Origin: Dichetophora obliterata
Lineage: Eukaryota; Arthropoda; Insecta; Diptera; Sciomyzidae
DNA length: 64,000 nucleotides
Direction: 5' to 3'
NCBI GenBank assembly: GCA_963920525.1
Contig: OY986437.1
Span: forward strand, 57,112,830 to 57,176,829
In this document: in pieces, positions 1-10,611 of the stretch
How positions within the stretch are numbered: position 1 is the stretch's first letter
How the letters are laid out: every line of letters begins with the position of its first letter
Notes under the pieces: model-generated
Told to the model about the DNA's origin: nothing
Seen by the model: the letters and a program-made list of their open reading frames with translations, nothing else
Databases searched by the model: none
Made by a program: the position numbers and the translations under genes

Positions 1-838
1 CCATAAAAACATGTACTCATTTGAAATGAGTCATTCAAAAGTGTTAACAATTGTAGTATCGTGTAAACACTCTAATCATAGCATCCCTGATTCAATAACT
101 CAACTTTAAAGTCGAAAGTTTGAATTTAATTGAAACCACTTTTATAATTTTCAAATTTCAAGCTCATCCTGTAAAAACACCCTGTTTAATTATATTTTTT
201 TTGTATACTTTTCTAAAATCTATTTTACTTAACAACTATTTCAAGAAAACCGCATCTAAAAGAACGCATCCGTTCAAATGTTATAGACTTATGAGCAATC
301 AGAGGCACAAGAAAGTACACTGTGCATCGTATTTAACCGTAAAATATTGAATGGTAAAGTCCAAAAGAGGTCGAATCAGCACAAATGATGAACACGCCTC
401 ACACAGGTCTAAAATTAAAACAAGCTGGCCAAAATTAAAAAAAAAACAAAAGAGGTCTAATAATAAAAAAAAAAGTTTAGATATCTCTTTTAGGACAATT
501 AAACTTAATGTAAGCATAAACAAAAACATAAAAATTTTCGCGCCATAAATGGCTTCTTTATTCATAAAAGAAGGCAAAAATGTAGTATTTTTCCAATTTT
601 ATGTTTTTATAACAAAAGTTTTACCAAAATCAAAAACTTTTGCTAAACATGTTGTCATAGTTCATAAAAAGTTAAGAGAATGTAGCACCAAAAAATTTTC
701 TAAAGATCAAATATTGTTATGGAATATGTTAGAATGAACCTTTAAAGACATGATTTTAACAATTTAAAAGTGAAATTCTCAAAAAAAAAATGTTTTGTGA
801 GCATATATAGCGAAGCACGTCAAAGTAATTTCTTCAAG
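1..838. other. AT-rich intergenic stretch, no gene seen
   Basis: Open frames here are short and lysine/phenylalanine-rich, as expected by chance in AT-rich DNA. No transposon ends, tandem arrays or RNA genes were recognised. It ends where the A-rich tail of the neighbouring minus-strand retroelement begins. Confidence 0.5.
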
Positions 839-946
839 GTATTTTATTTATTTATTTATTTATTAAAATTTAATAGTCTATGCAATAATATTACTTACAG
901 ACTAAAAGATATAAAAAACCTTATACATAGTAATTTTAAGTTTTTT

Positions 947-2095
947 TTAAAAAATAGAATTTAACATAGATCTCATTTGATTTTTTGAGACAGAAAAATC
1001 AAAATCATGAATAGAGTTTATAGAATTAAACAATACTAAAGTACGATTGATTGGTGCATTAGCTGCATAATTAGAACGATGCATTTCCAAATAAAAAGGA
1101 TCAAAATTTCTTAATATTCTAGAAGGCGCATTAAAATCAATATTTTCCAATAGTGCTGGGCAGTCCACCAAACCATTAAAAATATCAAAGACAAAAAGCA
1201 AGGACAAAACACTTCTTCTACTCTCCAAAGTTTTTAATCCTATTAAAAGACACCAGGTATTATATGAGGGAGGTAAGCCAGAAGTATAAAAAGAACGCAA
1301 GGCTAACCTCGTGAACGATTTCTGAATTCGTTCCAGCCGAATTTTGTGTGATTCATAAAATGGATTCCAAATAATCGCTGCATATTCTAATCTAGATCGC
1401 ACAAGTGAGTTGAACAGAGCTTTCAAAGTATACGGATCTGAAAAGCAAGCACTGTTTCTTCGGATGAAAGCTAGCATGGCATATGCTTTGGGAATAATAT
1501 GGTCAATATGAGAAATAAAATTAAATTTACGATCGAAAACTGCACCCAAATCCATGATTTGATCAACGGCTGCCAATGGGGAGTGAGCAATATGATAGGC
1601 GGACGGACGGAAAGTTTCAGATTTTGAGAAAATCATAAAAACACATTTTTTAAGATTCAAATAAAGACCATTATTACAGCACCAACTATATAGTTTATCA
1701 ACATCATTTTGCAAAAGTCCAATGTCATTTACATGACTAATTTTTAGAAAAATCTTCAGATCGTCAGCGTAAAGCAAATATTTACAGTGTGAAAAAATAG
1801 AGGTAATATCATTGATGAATAAATCAAAGAGAAGTGGCCCTAGGATACTTTCTTGAGGAACACCTGAAGTTGCCAAATAAGGAAAAGATTTCACGTTATC
1901 AAAAGCCACTACACATTGTCTGTTTACTAAATATGATTCAAGCCAACTTAGAAAACTAGAGGTAAAACCAAATTTTTCTAACTTTTTGATTAAAAGAAGG
2001 TGGGAGACTTTATCAAACGCCTTAGCAAAGTCAGTATAAATTACATCCACCAGACATCCTTCAGCAAAAGCTGATATACAGTATTCTGCAAACAA
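947..2095 (-). pseudogene. Reverse transcriptase palm, thumb and C-terminal fragment of a LINE
   Basis: This 382-codon stretch holds RT motif A (TDFAKAFDKV), motif B in altered form (SGVPQESILGPLLF, with E where G is usual) and motif C (YADDLKIF), which carries both catalytic aspartates. The thumb follows, with LGAVFDRKFNF and the conserved LRNFDPFYLEMHRSNYAAN near the end. It stops just before the 3' tail. The RT core itself has no stop, but the upstream domains lie in other frames (2147-2569 and 2722-3228), so no full ORF2 can be made. The first methionine is only an open-frame start, not a biological one. Confidence 0.85.
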
Positions 2096-2146
2096 AACTA
2101 AATTTGTAGTAGTAGAGCTACCAGGTACAAAGCCATGCTGGCACGG

Positions 2147-2569
2147 TTAGATAAATCGCTTTATTGAAAAGAATAATTTTTCTTTAATTATGGACTCAAA
2201 CAGCTTAGATACAGTTGTGAGCTTAGAAATTGGTCTATAATTCCCAATATTCTGTTTACATCCAGATTTATGGATTGGATTAATAAACGCTATTTTCCAA
2301 CTATCAATAAAAATCCCAGATCGCAAGAAACTATTAAAAATAAGGGTTAACGGATACGCTAAACTACTCGCACAATTTTTCAACAAAATAGAACACAGAC
2401 CATCCGCATCCAATCGAGTTGAAGGTTTAAGACTACGTATTCTATTTACAACATCAGCAGTATTTAGAGAAAAAGCTCCAATGTCAATAACAGGAGGTAC
2501 GTTGTCAACGCAACCAAAATTATTATTAGTATCATTTTCAAAGTTCGATTGAAAGAAATCAGCAAACAT
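2147..2569 (-). pseudogene. N-terminal reverse transcriptase fragment of the same LINE
   Basis: This 140-codon stretch contains the fingers region of a non-LTR RT: LKPSTRLDADGLCSILLK (the usual K.....GxDG..... block), then INPIHKSGCKQNIGNYRPIS (motif 1/2, NYRPIS), then LFESIIKEKL. It precedes the palm fragment at 947-2095 on the same strand, separated by a frame break. Function in a live element would be target-primed cDNA synthesis; here it is a relic. Confidence 0.8.
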
Positions 2570-2721
2570 GTTCGTAGATTTTATAAAATGCCAAAAAGCT
2601 TTTGGATTGGTTTTGATATTTCTTTCAAAATTAGCAATATTTTTTTTATACTAGAATCTGTCTAAAAAGTTAAACTCCCTCATATAATGCCGGTATTTAA
2701 GGAAAAATAAGTTTTGATTTG

Positions 2722-3228
2722 TTAATAAAAACTTTTTATAAAATTTGTTCCGAAGATTTTTTTCAATTTCTTTAGTCCTTGAGTGTACCAAGGTATTTTA
2801 CTAACACGTTCCTTTAATTTAGGAATGTGTCGCAAACACTCAGATGAAATTAGCAGCTTAAATATATTAAAAGATGAAGAAGTATTTAAATGTTCAAACT
2901 CACTATCCCAATCAATACAACCAATAGCATTATTTAAGATACCAAAATTACAAGCTTTATAGTTGAAATTACTACACACAGTATTTGAGTTAACCAAACT
3001 AAAATATTTATAAAAATGTAATTGAATTAAAAGAGGAATATGGTGAATACCCGCAGCAGATATTGGAAAAGCTGATTCCATTACATTATAATTTAAATTT
3101 TTAGTAATAAAAACCAGATTCAATAACCTATTTAACAAATTAAAGCAATTATTTATCTGAATAAGGCCAATACTTAAAAAATTATCAATACAATACAAAT
3201 CAATATCACTCTTAACATTTGATGGCAT
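2722..3228 (-). pseudogene. Degraded endonuclease-to-RT linker region of the same LINE
   Basis: This 168-codon stretch shows the tail of an APE-type endonuclease: FLSIGLIQINN, then LLNLVFI (usual LDLVF), then HHIPLLIQL in the position of the SDHxP block. A basic linker containing KIPWYTQGLKKLKK follows, as in many insect LINEs before the RT. The N-terminal catalytic part of the endonuclease is absent. Assignment depends on order and spacing relative to the RT pieces as much as on the motifs. Confidence 0.6.
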
Positions 3229-3519
3229 AAGATAGTTGTCATCAGATTTAAAATTCCAGGATGTTCTATCATAGAACAGATTTTTGTGGAAAAATTTTAC
3301 ATTTTTTTATTTAAGGTCATTCTATATCCGCTTTGATACTGATTAAAACCCCATTTTTTCAGACGTTTCTAAGGACAGTAATCCTTCACGCCGTGATTTT
3401 TGGTTTTATTTTTAAAAATTGTAGCTGACGACGTAAGATTAAAAAAAACGAAAAAAAATGTTTGTATACTGAATATGTATTAATTAAACACTAGTATCGC
3501 CTGTAGTCGAAATTCGACC

Positions 3520-3900
3520 AACTTTCTGAAATTTCAATCGTTTTTCTCATTCTGAGGCATTGACCTTGCCTTAAGAAACTGTCTTGTACTAAGAAAATCT
3601 TAAGTTTCGAGAGAAAGCAACAGTTTTCGAGATATCGTCATAACTTTTATATCAAAATTTTTCAGAATTTACTATTTGTAAAATAAAAAAATGTACTATA
3701 AAAAATGCTTATTGTAAGGTATCCGTAAGAAATAGCGAAAAATGTTTTTCCTACATTGTATTAATATCTGAAATGTCCTGCTAGGCCATGTTTTCCATTT
3801 CTTATAGTTTAGGTTTTACTTCAAAAATATTATTTCAATGCTTATATTTCAGGTCAAAAGTCACTAAACTATTCGGTGAACTTCTTCTACATATTCTAAT
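3520..3900 (+). repeat. Diverged direct repeat, copy 1
   Basis: This stretch is similar to 5455-6000. Shared landmarks in the same order are GAAATTTCAATCG, CTCATTCTGAGGC, TTGTACT(A/G)AGAAAATCT, AAAAATGCTTATT, GGTATCCGTAAGA and a CATTTCTTATAGTTTAG-like block. The mini-me-like element lies between the two copies. No coding sequence is seen. It may be an old unnamed element or a segmental duplication. Confidence 0.55.
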
Positions 3901-4200
3901 TTATTTAAAAAATTATCAAAATCGGTTCAGAAACACGGAAGAACTACGCCTATTTTTATGTATAGCGAAATGGCTTAAAACATAGATTTGTGTATATAGC
4001 TTTGGAGTAGTTTGAAATATTTGAAAATTTTTTCACAGAAATTATTTTTTAAGCTATAGAAAATATAAAAAAAAACATTTTGAAAAATTTAATTTTCATC
4101 AAAAACTAGTAAGGAATTATCTTCGACTGGGCCGAAGTTAAAATACCCCACGGCCGAATTAGAGTATATATAAAGTCTTCAGCAAACTGTTAAATATATT

Positions 4201-4720
4201 TAAAGAGATTTTCCCGTTTTGGTTAAGTCACTTTGTATGGGAGGTAGGCGTGGTTTTCATCCGATTTTTACAAGTTTAATACTCAAAATAAATATTCAAT
4301 ATTTAAGACACTGCGAAATTTGAAGTCATTAAATTGATTTTTGTGGAATTTAAAGAGATTTTCCCGTTTTGGTTAAATCACTTTGTATGGGAGGTAGGTG
4401 TGGTTTTCATCTGATTTTTACAAATTTAATACTCAAAATAAATATTAAATATTTAAGACACTGTGCGAAATTTTATGTCATTAAATTGATTTTTGTTGAA
4501 TTTAAAGAGATCTTACCGTTTTGGTTAAGTCACTTTGTATGGGAGGTAGGCGTGGTTCTCATCCGATTTTTACAAATTTAATACTCAAAATAAGTACTCA
4601 ATATATAAGACACTGTGCAAAATTTTTGTGGAATTAGAAGAGATCTTACCGTTTTGGTTATGTCACTTTGTATGGGAGGTAGGCGTGATTTTCATCCGAT
4701 TTTGCTCAGATTCGAACTTG
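4201..4720 (+). repeat. Tandem array of about 150-bp units inside the mini-me-like element
   Basis: Units begin with AAAGAGAT(T/C)TT(C/A)CCGTTTTGG at about 4202, 4352, 4505 and 4639. The first three are about 150 bp apart and the last is shorter. Each carries CACTTTGTATGGGAGGTAGG and, except the last, TTTAATACTCAAAATAA. Confidence 0.8.
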
Positions 4721-4761
4721 ACCTCCATTTTTGTATAAAAAGCTTATATTTTGAATTTCGT

Positions 4762-4981
4762 TATGACACAGACGGACACAGTGGACAGTGGACACAGACG
4801 GACAGACGGACAGACGGACAGACGGACAGACGGACAGACGGACAGACGGACAGACGGACAGACGGACAGACGGACAGACGGACAGACGGACAGACGTACA
4901 GACGGACATACGTACAGACGGACAGACGGAGAGACGGACAGACGGACAGACGGACAGACGGACAGACGGACAGACGGACAT
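4762..4981. repeat. (ACGGACAG)n = (GTCY)n microsatellite
   Basis: About 25 near-perfect 8-bp units, with a few variant units (ACGTACAG, ACGGACAT, ACGGAGAG) around 4895-4930. All three forward frames and one reverse frame are open across the array, giving Arg/Thr/Asp/Gly/Gln repeats that are not genes. Confidence 0.95.
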
Positions 4982-5083
4982 GGCTAAATCGACTCAGGAG
5001 TTGATGCTGATCAGGAATATATATACTTTTCTATATCGACCACGCCTCCTTATTGGCGTTACAAACGGAGTGACAAAATTAAT

Positions 5084-5117
5084 ATACCCCCATTACGTTT
5101 TTTAAACGTGGGGGTAT
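5084..5117. other. Terminal hairpin of the mini-me-like element
   Basis: ATACCCCC at 5084-5091 pairs with GGGGGTAT at 5110-5117, and ACGTTT at 5095-5100 pairs with AAACGT at 5104-5109, leaving a 3-nt bulge and a 3-nt loop. A hairpin just inside the 3' end is typical of Helitron-like elements. Confidence 0.65.
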
Positions 5118-5454
5118 AAAAATGAGGGGTAGCTCATCATTTTCGATGAAAGAAACAGTTTTTTGCATTATGTGCTATTTTTGAAATGGAAGCCATTTTT
5201 GCTAGTGAATAATGTCATATGAAAAAGTATGAAAAAAGAAAATGTAATTAGAAAAAAAATTACAACAACAATAACGTTTGGACTATTTTTTGAGCAAAAA
5301 CTGAATATTTAGAGGTATTTTTAAAACCATATAAAACATTGAATTGGTGAGATAACGGTAAATCTTTTCTTATTTCTCCAAAATAAATTAATTGGTCTTT
5401 CAGCCAAAGAAAATTTGATGAAAATGATTGAAAAATGGCCAAGATATTTGCTTG

Positions 5455-6000
5455 CAAAATCAAAACTTGAAATTTCAATCGCTTTTTGCTCATTCTGAGG
5501 CGGTGACCCTGCTTCAAGGAAATACGTTGTACTGAGAAAATCTACTTTTTTAAGATATCACAATAGTTTTGATGTCATTATAACGGGAATTATTTGAACA
5601 TATTATCCGAGAAAAATATTACCAAAAAAAAGCTTTCGCATACAGATATATTTCTGAACCAACGACGTTTCATACAAAAATACGTTGTACTAAAAACATC
5701 TATAGTTTTTGAGCTATCACAATAATTTTCATGTCACGGAAATTTTGCATAATTTGCTATTTGTAAGAAATTTCACCATCACAATATATATTCACACTTT
5801 TAACATAAAAAAATGCTTATTATAGGGTATCCGTAAGAGATGGCGCAAAATGTTGAAAGTATTTTTGCACACCTCATCAATGTCTAAAATTTCCTCTTAC
5901 ATTATTTTCTTCCATCTCTTACAGTTTAGCTTTTATTTGAGAAATGCTCTTTTTACGCTCATATTTCATGTCGAAGGTCACCAGTCTAAAATGTTATCAT
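5455..6000 (+). repeat. Diverged direct repeat, copy 2
   Basis: Partner of 3520-3900, in the same orientation, with the same ordered landmarks (for example GCTTATTATAGGGTATCCG and CATCTCTTACAGTTTAGC). This copy is longer by about 150 bp because of internal insertions. Confidence 0.55.
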
Positions 6001-6510
6001 ACTGTGCAGCCAGATCTTTCATTTGATACCTTATTCACCATTCTACCTCTTTCTAGCCATGAGATTCCTTACTAAAAATAATACAAACTTTCAACGTTAA
6101 TATTTCGGGTCAGAGGCCATAAATTTAAAATCTAAAATAATTCTGCACATTAGAGCGCAGTACCTTTCAAATGATATAAGTTTCATTGCCCTTATTCTAA
6201 AATTAATATCGAAAAATCATTTTAAATTTTCAGGTCATTTTTACTAGATTTAAGGCATTTTTTGGTAATTTTTAGAGATTTTTAAGTTATTTCATTGTCA
6301 TTTTTGGACGTTTTTAATTTTTAGAGCTTATTTCGGTTTTTACGGTAATTTTAGCGTAATTTTTAAATATTTTTTTTTCGTAATAAAAAATGTCAAAATT
6401 AAAATTTTAAACATATTCCTTTAACACTAGAGTTCCTTCAATAAAAAACATTACCTCTCGACAAAGGAGTGGCTTTGTGTATAGCAGATACCGCACTGAG
6501 TATGCATTTG
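6001..6510. other. Unassigned AT-rich DNA
   Basis: Short imperfect repeats of the type TTTTTAGGTCATTTTT occur from 6230 to 6330 and recur at 7560-7640. No gene or recognisable element was seen. Confidence 0.4.
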
Positions 6511-6645
6511 ATAAATGCCATGGCATAGGCGGTCTCCATCAATTCATCGAAAAATCTAGTGGCGACCGCCTATGCCATGGCATTTATGGCAGGGCATAAT
6601 ATATGCCATGGCATAGCCGGTCTCCACTAGATTTTTCTATACCTT
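6511..6645. repeat. Nested perfect palindromes (GCCATGGCATAGGCGGTC family)
   Basis: A 24-bp arm at 6511-6534 is the exact reverse complement of 6564-6587, with a 29-bp loop. A third related arm at 6599-6622 (TGCCATGGCATAGCCGGTC), followed by CTAGATTTTTCTAT, is inverted with respect to the loop and second arm (AAAAATCTAGTGG, 6551-6563). The DNA could fold in two competing hairpins. Possibly a short foldback MITE. Confidence 0.8.
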
Positions 6646-6944
6646 GATGTGTATGATGGCATGTGCTATGCCTCATGGAGACGCTATGTTACAACTGCTG
6701 CTCATGAATCAATCAATAAAGAAACCCAAACACATTGAAAAATACATTTACTAATTTTTACGTAAGAATGGGAGGGGGCATGAGCTTTTATTACTTTTGC
6801 TGACGAGGGGACGGAGGGGTTAAGAATTGCAAAGAATCTGCTTACATAATATTTGAACGACCTCTTATGAAGCACTTACGAAATGACATAAATCCCTTAA
6901 TATAAATTTTTCCAACGTAAACTGAAATATTAATTTCGCTTTTA

Positions 6945-7205
6945 ATTTTTTAATTAAAAAATTTAAAATCAATGTTTACAAGTTATTTTGTTGTCCAAAA
7001 TATGTTGGGCAAATATTGCTTTTTATTTTTGCTTTAAAAAATAAAAATCAAAACATACCACTTATTTTTTGACAGAAAAAAAAGGCCAAACTTTACTTTT
7101 TATTTTTGCTTTAAAAAATTTAAATCAAAACTTACCACTTATTTTGTGACCAAAAAATATCGGGCGAATTTTTATTTTTATTTTTGCCTTAAAAAAATAA
7201 AAAGC
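6945..7205 (+). repeat. Minisatellite, period about 78 bp, three copies
   Basis: The phrase TTTTTATTTTTGC(T/C)TTAAAAAA recurs with its central G at 7031, 7109 and 7186. AAATCAAAAC(A/T)TACCACTTATTTT separates copies. No coding sense. Confidence 0.7.
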
Positions 7206-8246
7206 AGAAATAATTATTATGTTTTGCTCAAAATTGTAAAAATCAAAATTTTAAAAATCCATATGAAATCAAGTTCTTCAATGTGAGGAGAGCATTCTAA
7301 TTCTACCTTCAAAACGGCGGTACGACAATTTTTTCATATTGCCTTTTTGGTTTAAAAATCTAAAAATAATTTTTATTTAAAGTCTCTGGACTTCGATGAA
7401 AAAAAAGCTCTGTGCGTGGTGAAACTGACGAAAGAGTATGTAGAAAAATGAAAAAGGTGTTAGATAAAAACTCAGGATATGCTAGTATAAAATAAATTTT
7501 AATTTAGTAATGTTTTTTAGGACTAAATTTCTTGCTTATTTTTTATGCAATTGTTTACGTTTTTTAAGTAATTTTTGTCAGTTTTTTAGGTCATTTTTGT
7601 AATTTTTTTATATAATTTTTTGCAGTTTTTTAGGTCATCAAAATCCGAGCCCTAATTATTAATTATTATTATTATATCTTTTGTTATGATTAATTTGAAT
7701 GTGCTACATTCCCTTAAGATGCGAAAACAATTTTGTTATCCTATGTAAAGCGGAAAATATTAATACATGATAAAAAAAAGATTTTTAAATGTAATGTACA
7801 ATTATAAATTTCTCAAATGTATCACTAAACGACCTGAAATAATGGTAATTATAGTAGTCTTATACAAAAATATGGTATTTCCACTTGGCACCAGAAAAAA
7901 ATATAATTTAGTTAAAAAAAAGGATCTATGAAAACAAAATATTATATGATTTTTAAATTTATGCATATTAATATTTTTCAGATCATATTTTTTTGAAAAC
8001 AGGACATAATTTAAACATTTTTTATTAAAAAAATAACCCCAGATTCGAGCTCTGCTACAACAAATTAGGTAAAAAACATACGCCATATTACTATTTTTTC
8101 TCCGAACGGTGTTAGGAGCGACCATAGATAAATACCACACATTTATGTTATTGATCATTATTCTGCCCAATATTAATTCCCTTCTAATTTTTGTAATGTT
8201 ATATTACTGGTCTATGAATTTTGGCCATTTTTTTTTAATTTTTGAC
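7206..8246. other. Unassigned AT-rich DNA
   Basis: No gene is supported. The phrase AAAATCCGAGCCCTA at 7645-7659 resembles a hAT-type terminus (TAGGGCTCGG on the other strand), but no matching left end was found. Confidence 0.4.
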
Positions 8247-8915
8247 CAGTGTGCGCCGGGGGAGTATTTACGTGAACATTTGGGTATGAGAAAGCTGACT
8301 GCACGATGGGTGCCGCGCTCGTTAGCAATCAATCAAAAACATGAACGTGTTGCCACTCTCCATGACCATGGATCCACCACTATACACCATAATCCAAGGA
8401 ATCAGCAAAAGAGTGAGTATGTCCCAGTGGAAATGCACCAAAGCGAGCGAAGACTCAGCAAACGGCCCGAAAGGTGTTGGCGTCTGTTTTCTGGGATTCA
8501 AGTGAAATTTTCTTCATTGACTATTTGAGCAAAGGAAAAACAATCAAAAGCGACTATTACTGCAAATTATTGGACCGATTGGTCCCAATTTTTTTAGAAA
8601 AAAATCATCTTTTTACTAGAGAAAGCTCCAGCTCACAATTCGATCAAAATCATGGCCAAATTGCACGAGTTATGCTTCGATCTGCTTCCTCTTTCCACTT
8701 ATTCTCCAGATTTGTCCTCCAGCGACTATTATCTGTTACCAAATTTAAAAAGTCGTCTTCAGGGAAGGAGATTTACGACACATGAACAGGTCGAATTGGA
8801 AACTGAAGCGTATGTCGTAAACCTTGAGAATTCTTACGATTCAATAGGCATCGCAATATTAGAAAATCATTGGAATAAGTGTATCGATCTGAACGAGGAC
8901 TATGTAGAAGAATAA
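8247..8915 (+). pseudogene. Mariner-family transposase relic
   Basis: Mariner transposases cut and paste TA-flanked elements through a DDD catalytic triad. Seen here are LGMRKLTARWVPRSL (the family WVPxxL block), then HERVAT, then a gap in which the segment with the first catalytic aspartate (VDETW) is lost, leaving only TIHHNP. In a second frame comes FWDSSEIFFIDYLSKGKTI, then APAHNSI, MAKLHEL, and the conserved YSPDLSSSDYYLLPNLK (normally YSPDLAPSDY), ending CIDLNEDYVEE and a stop. At least two frameshifts, a missing 5' third and the deletion make it non-functional. Terminal inverted repeats were not identified. Confidence 0.9.
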
Positions 8916-9061
8916 GCAATAAATTTTGCAAAAAGCGTACGTTTTCCTTGTTATGCCGGCAGCATCTTGCACGCTTTAGTATTTTATCTTATCTGAGTAC
9001 ACAGCAAGATCCATGCGACTCGACTCATTTTCTTATACTTCCCGCAAATTATAGCCAATGA

Positions 9062-9995
9062 TATCGCAAACAGCATAACTCTCTTGAGGAATATTGCGCC
9101 ACTACGTCTCAGATCAGCAGCTCGGATGATTTTCTCCATCATTAGGTTGAAAAAGTCGCACGTTAAGGAATCACCTTGTCTGAAACCTTGTTTGGTAATA
9201 AATAGTTGGTAGAGGTCCTTCTCGATTTTAGCTGCGCTGTTGGGTGTTGTTTAGTGTCATCCTGCATAGAAGGATTAGTTTTACAGGATACCAAATTCAG
9301 ACAGGGTGGAGTATAAGTTGGTGGATTTCATATTGGAATGTTCGAAGGTGCTTTTAAGTCGCCAAAAATTTGTGGTTGTCCAAGATTTGTCTTAGCGTGA
9401 AGACCAGGAACCGAATTGCAGCATCCGTGATGGAGCGAAATTACAAAAGGCACGACAAGACAAGTGCCTATCAATCTTGTACAATTTTGCTCGATCACGG
9501 GTGCTGTAATTCGACCCCAGGTCAATGGTTGACTTTCTAGGAATGAAGCCAGACTTATGCGATATTAAGAAGACATATCCTACAATAGTTGACACAACTT
9601 GCGGGATTGCATTTCTTGTGTATTGGGCAGAGAACACTGAAATTCAAATCCTTTCGAATACATTCTTTCGACCATATTCAATATAAAACTTCGTGAATGA
9701 ATTTAAACAGAGCTTCGCCTCCGTTCTTTAAAGCCGCTCAGCAGATTAGGCATCAGCTTCAGCGGCTTTGTTATTTTTAAGCCGAGCTATATCTATCTGG
9801 ATTTCATTATAGTAGGGTAGCGGAACCTCGACGCTGTAGGCGGGATTGTTGTCAGCATCACCATTCAGAAGATTAGAAAACTATTCCCTCTATAATGTCA
9901 GTATACTCCGGATCTATCACTAGATTCCCGTTTTCATTCGTGAAGGAAGAGGGTCCACTGTTTTATAAAAATCGGCTAGACCTCTTATCTTTTAT
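9062..9995 (-). pseudogene. Heavily decayed non-LTR reverse transcriptase (RTE-like)
   Basis: On the minus strand, with several frame changes, the following RT blocks appear in order: a linker with ENGNLVIDPEYTDII; VPLPYYNEIQIDIARLKNNK (fingers entry); SGFIPRKSTIDL (usual GFRPGKSTID); LYSTLSELGI-like; GFRQGDSLTCDFFN with LMMEKIIRAA (motif B); SGAIFLK; and a decayed motif C where YADDID would be. The LRQGD...SGTIF style is that of RTE-like or related insect LINEs rather than the Jockey-like copies elsewhere. More than four disruptions; dead. Confidence 0.7.
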
Positions 9996-10611
9996 AAAAT
10001 TATTGGGCCTTTCTTTCCGTCGCCTTGTATTTTAATTATCTCGCAATCGCAAAATCCCGTTGTCTCTTTTTTTAAACCTGTCAAAACGTCTCGTCCTCCA
10101 GGTGTTGTCGTGGAGGCTAAACTTTTCGACTGTTGGTCCAAATATGTTTTTCTTGCCCACCTAGCGTCGAAGTAACCATGCCACGATTTGTATGTCGTGA
10201 CGGAAGCTTCTTCAAGGCGGTCGTAAAAAGTTTTTTGATCACATTGTCCTTGATTTCCGTGAGAATATACGCACATATTTGGCTTATGTGAACAAATTTA
10301 GCATTGATGTGGACTATAGAATGTAGAAGAATACAGATATATGCACCAGATGAGAGCATACTGCCGGAATTGTCAAAACGAAGCAAAACTTTTTCTTTTT
10401 TTCTTTTGTTTCCATTCGCCACACAGCTAAATTTGACAGACATGGCAGTATGGAAAGAGAGCACAGTCAGCGCTGCATATACCTCTATTCTTCTACCATG
10501 GACTATAGTAAGTCGTTCGTTCACAGGTGTGTAACTGCGCCATGGCGCAATTGAGTTAAGCTCTTGCTTCAGTTGAGGAGTCAGCGCAGCTTTTTTTGCT
10601 GCGTTACTCAT
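9996..10611 (-). other. Open stretch upstream of the RTE-like relic, function unknown
   Basis: A 164-codon minus-strand frame starts with MSNAAKKAALTPQLKQELN at 10611, and another overlaps its end (9992-10276). No domain was recognised. Base composition is less AT-rich than the surroundings and it runs into the RT relic on the same strand, so it is probably decayed upstream sequence of that retroelement. A host exon cannot be excluded. Confidence 0.3.

Larger units (their letters stand above)
839..3265 (-). mobile_element. 5'-truncated non-LTR retrotransposon (Jockey/CR1-like)
   Basis: Read on the minus strand, this stretch gives in order the end of an endonuclease domain, the reverse-transcriptase fingers and palm, and the RT thumb/C-terminal domain, followed by a short 3'UTR and a tail of repeated AATA units (841-865 on the plus strand). 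This is the usual order of a LINE ORF2. The reading frame is broken in at least two places (about 2100-2147 and 2570-2720) and the 5' half, including the start of the endonuclease, is missing, so the copy is dead. 5' truncation is typical of target-primed reverse transcription. Clade placement is by general look only. A second fragment with a very similar C-terminal domain lies at 57.6-58.05 kb. Confidence 0.85.
4116..5120 (+). mobile_element. mini-me/DINE-like element with (GTCY)n microsatellite
   Basis: Layout from left to right: a short hairpin CTTCGACTGGGCCGAAG with AAAATACCCC (4121 onward), a tandem array of about 150 bp units, an (ACGGACAG)n array, a conserved core starting ATGGCTAAATCGACTCAG (4979) and continuing through TGATGCTGATCA and ATATATATACTTT, and a terminal hairpin ending in GGGGGTAT (5117). 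A (GTCY)n tract beside this core is the known signature of dipteran mini-me elements, non-autonomous and related to DINE/INE-1 Helitron-like elements. No coding capacity is present. Exact ends are uncertain by tens of bases. Confidence 0.7.

Noticed and set aside
4762..4981. Regularly spaced repeats that might suggest a CRISPR array
   Set aside because: Units are contiguous with no spacers, and the context is an insect genome.
4615..5105. Arg/Thr/Asp-repeat open frames on both strands
   Set aside because: All derive from the 8-bp (ACGGACAG)n microsatellite, which has no stops in several frames.
8109..8246. N-terminal part of the 139-codon frame before the mariner relic
   Set aside because: Hydrophobic AT-rich read-through; the recognisable transposase begins near 8247.
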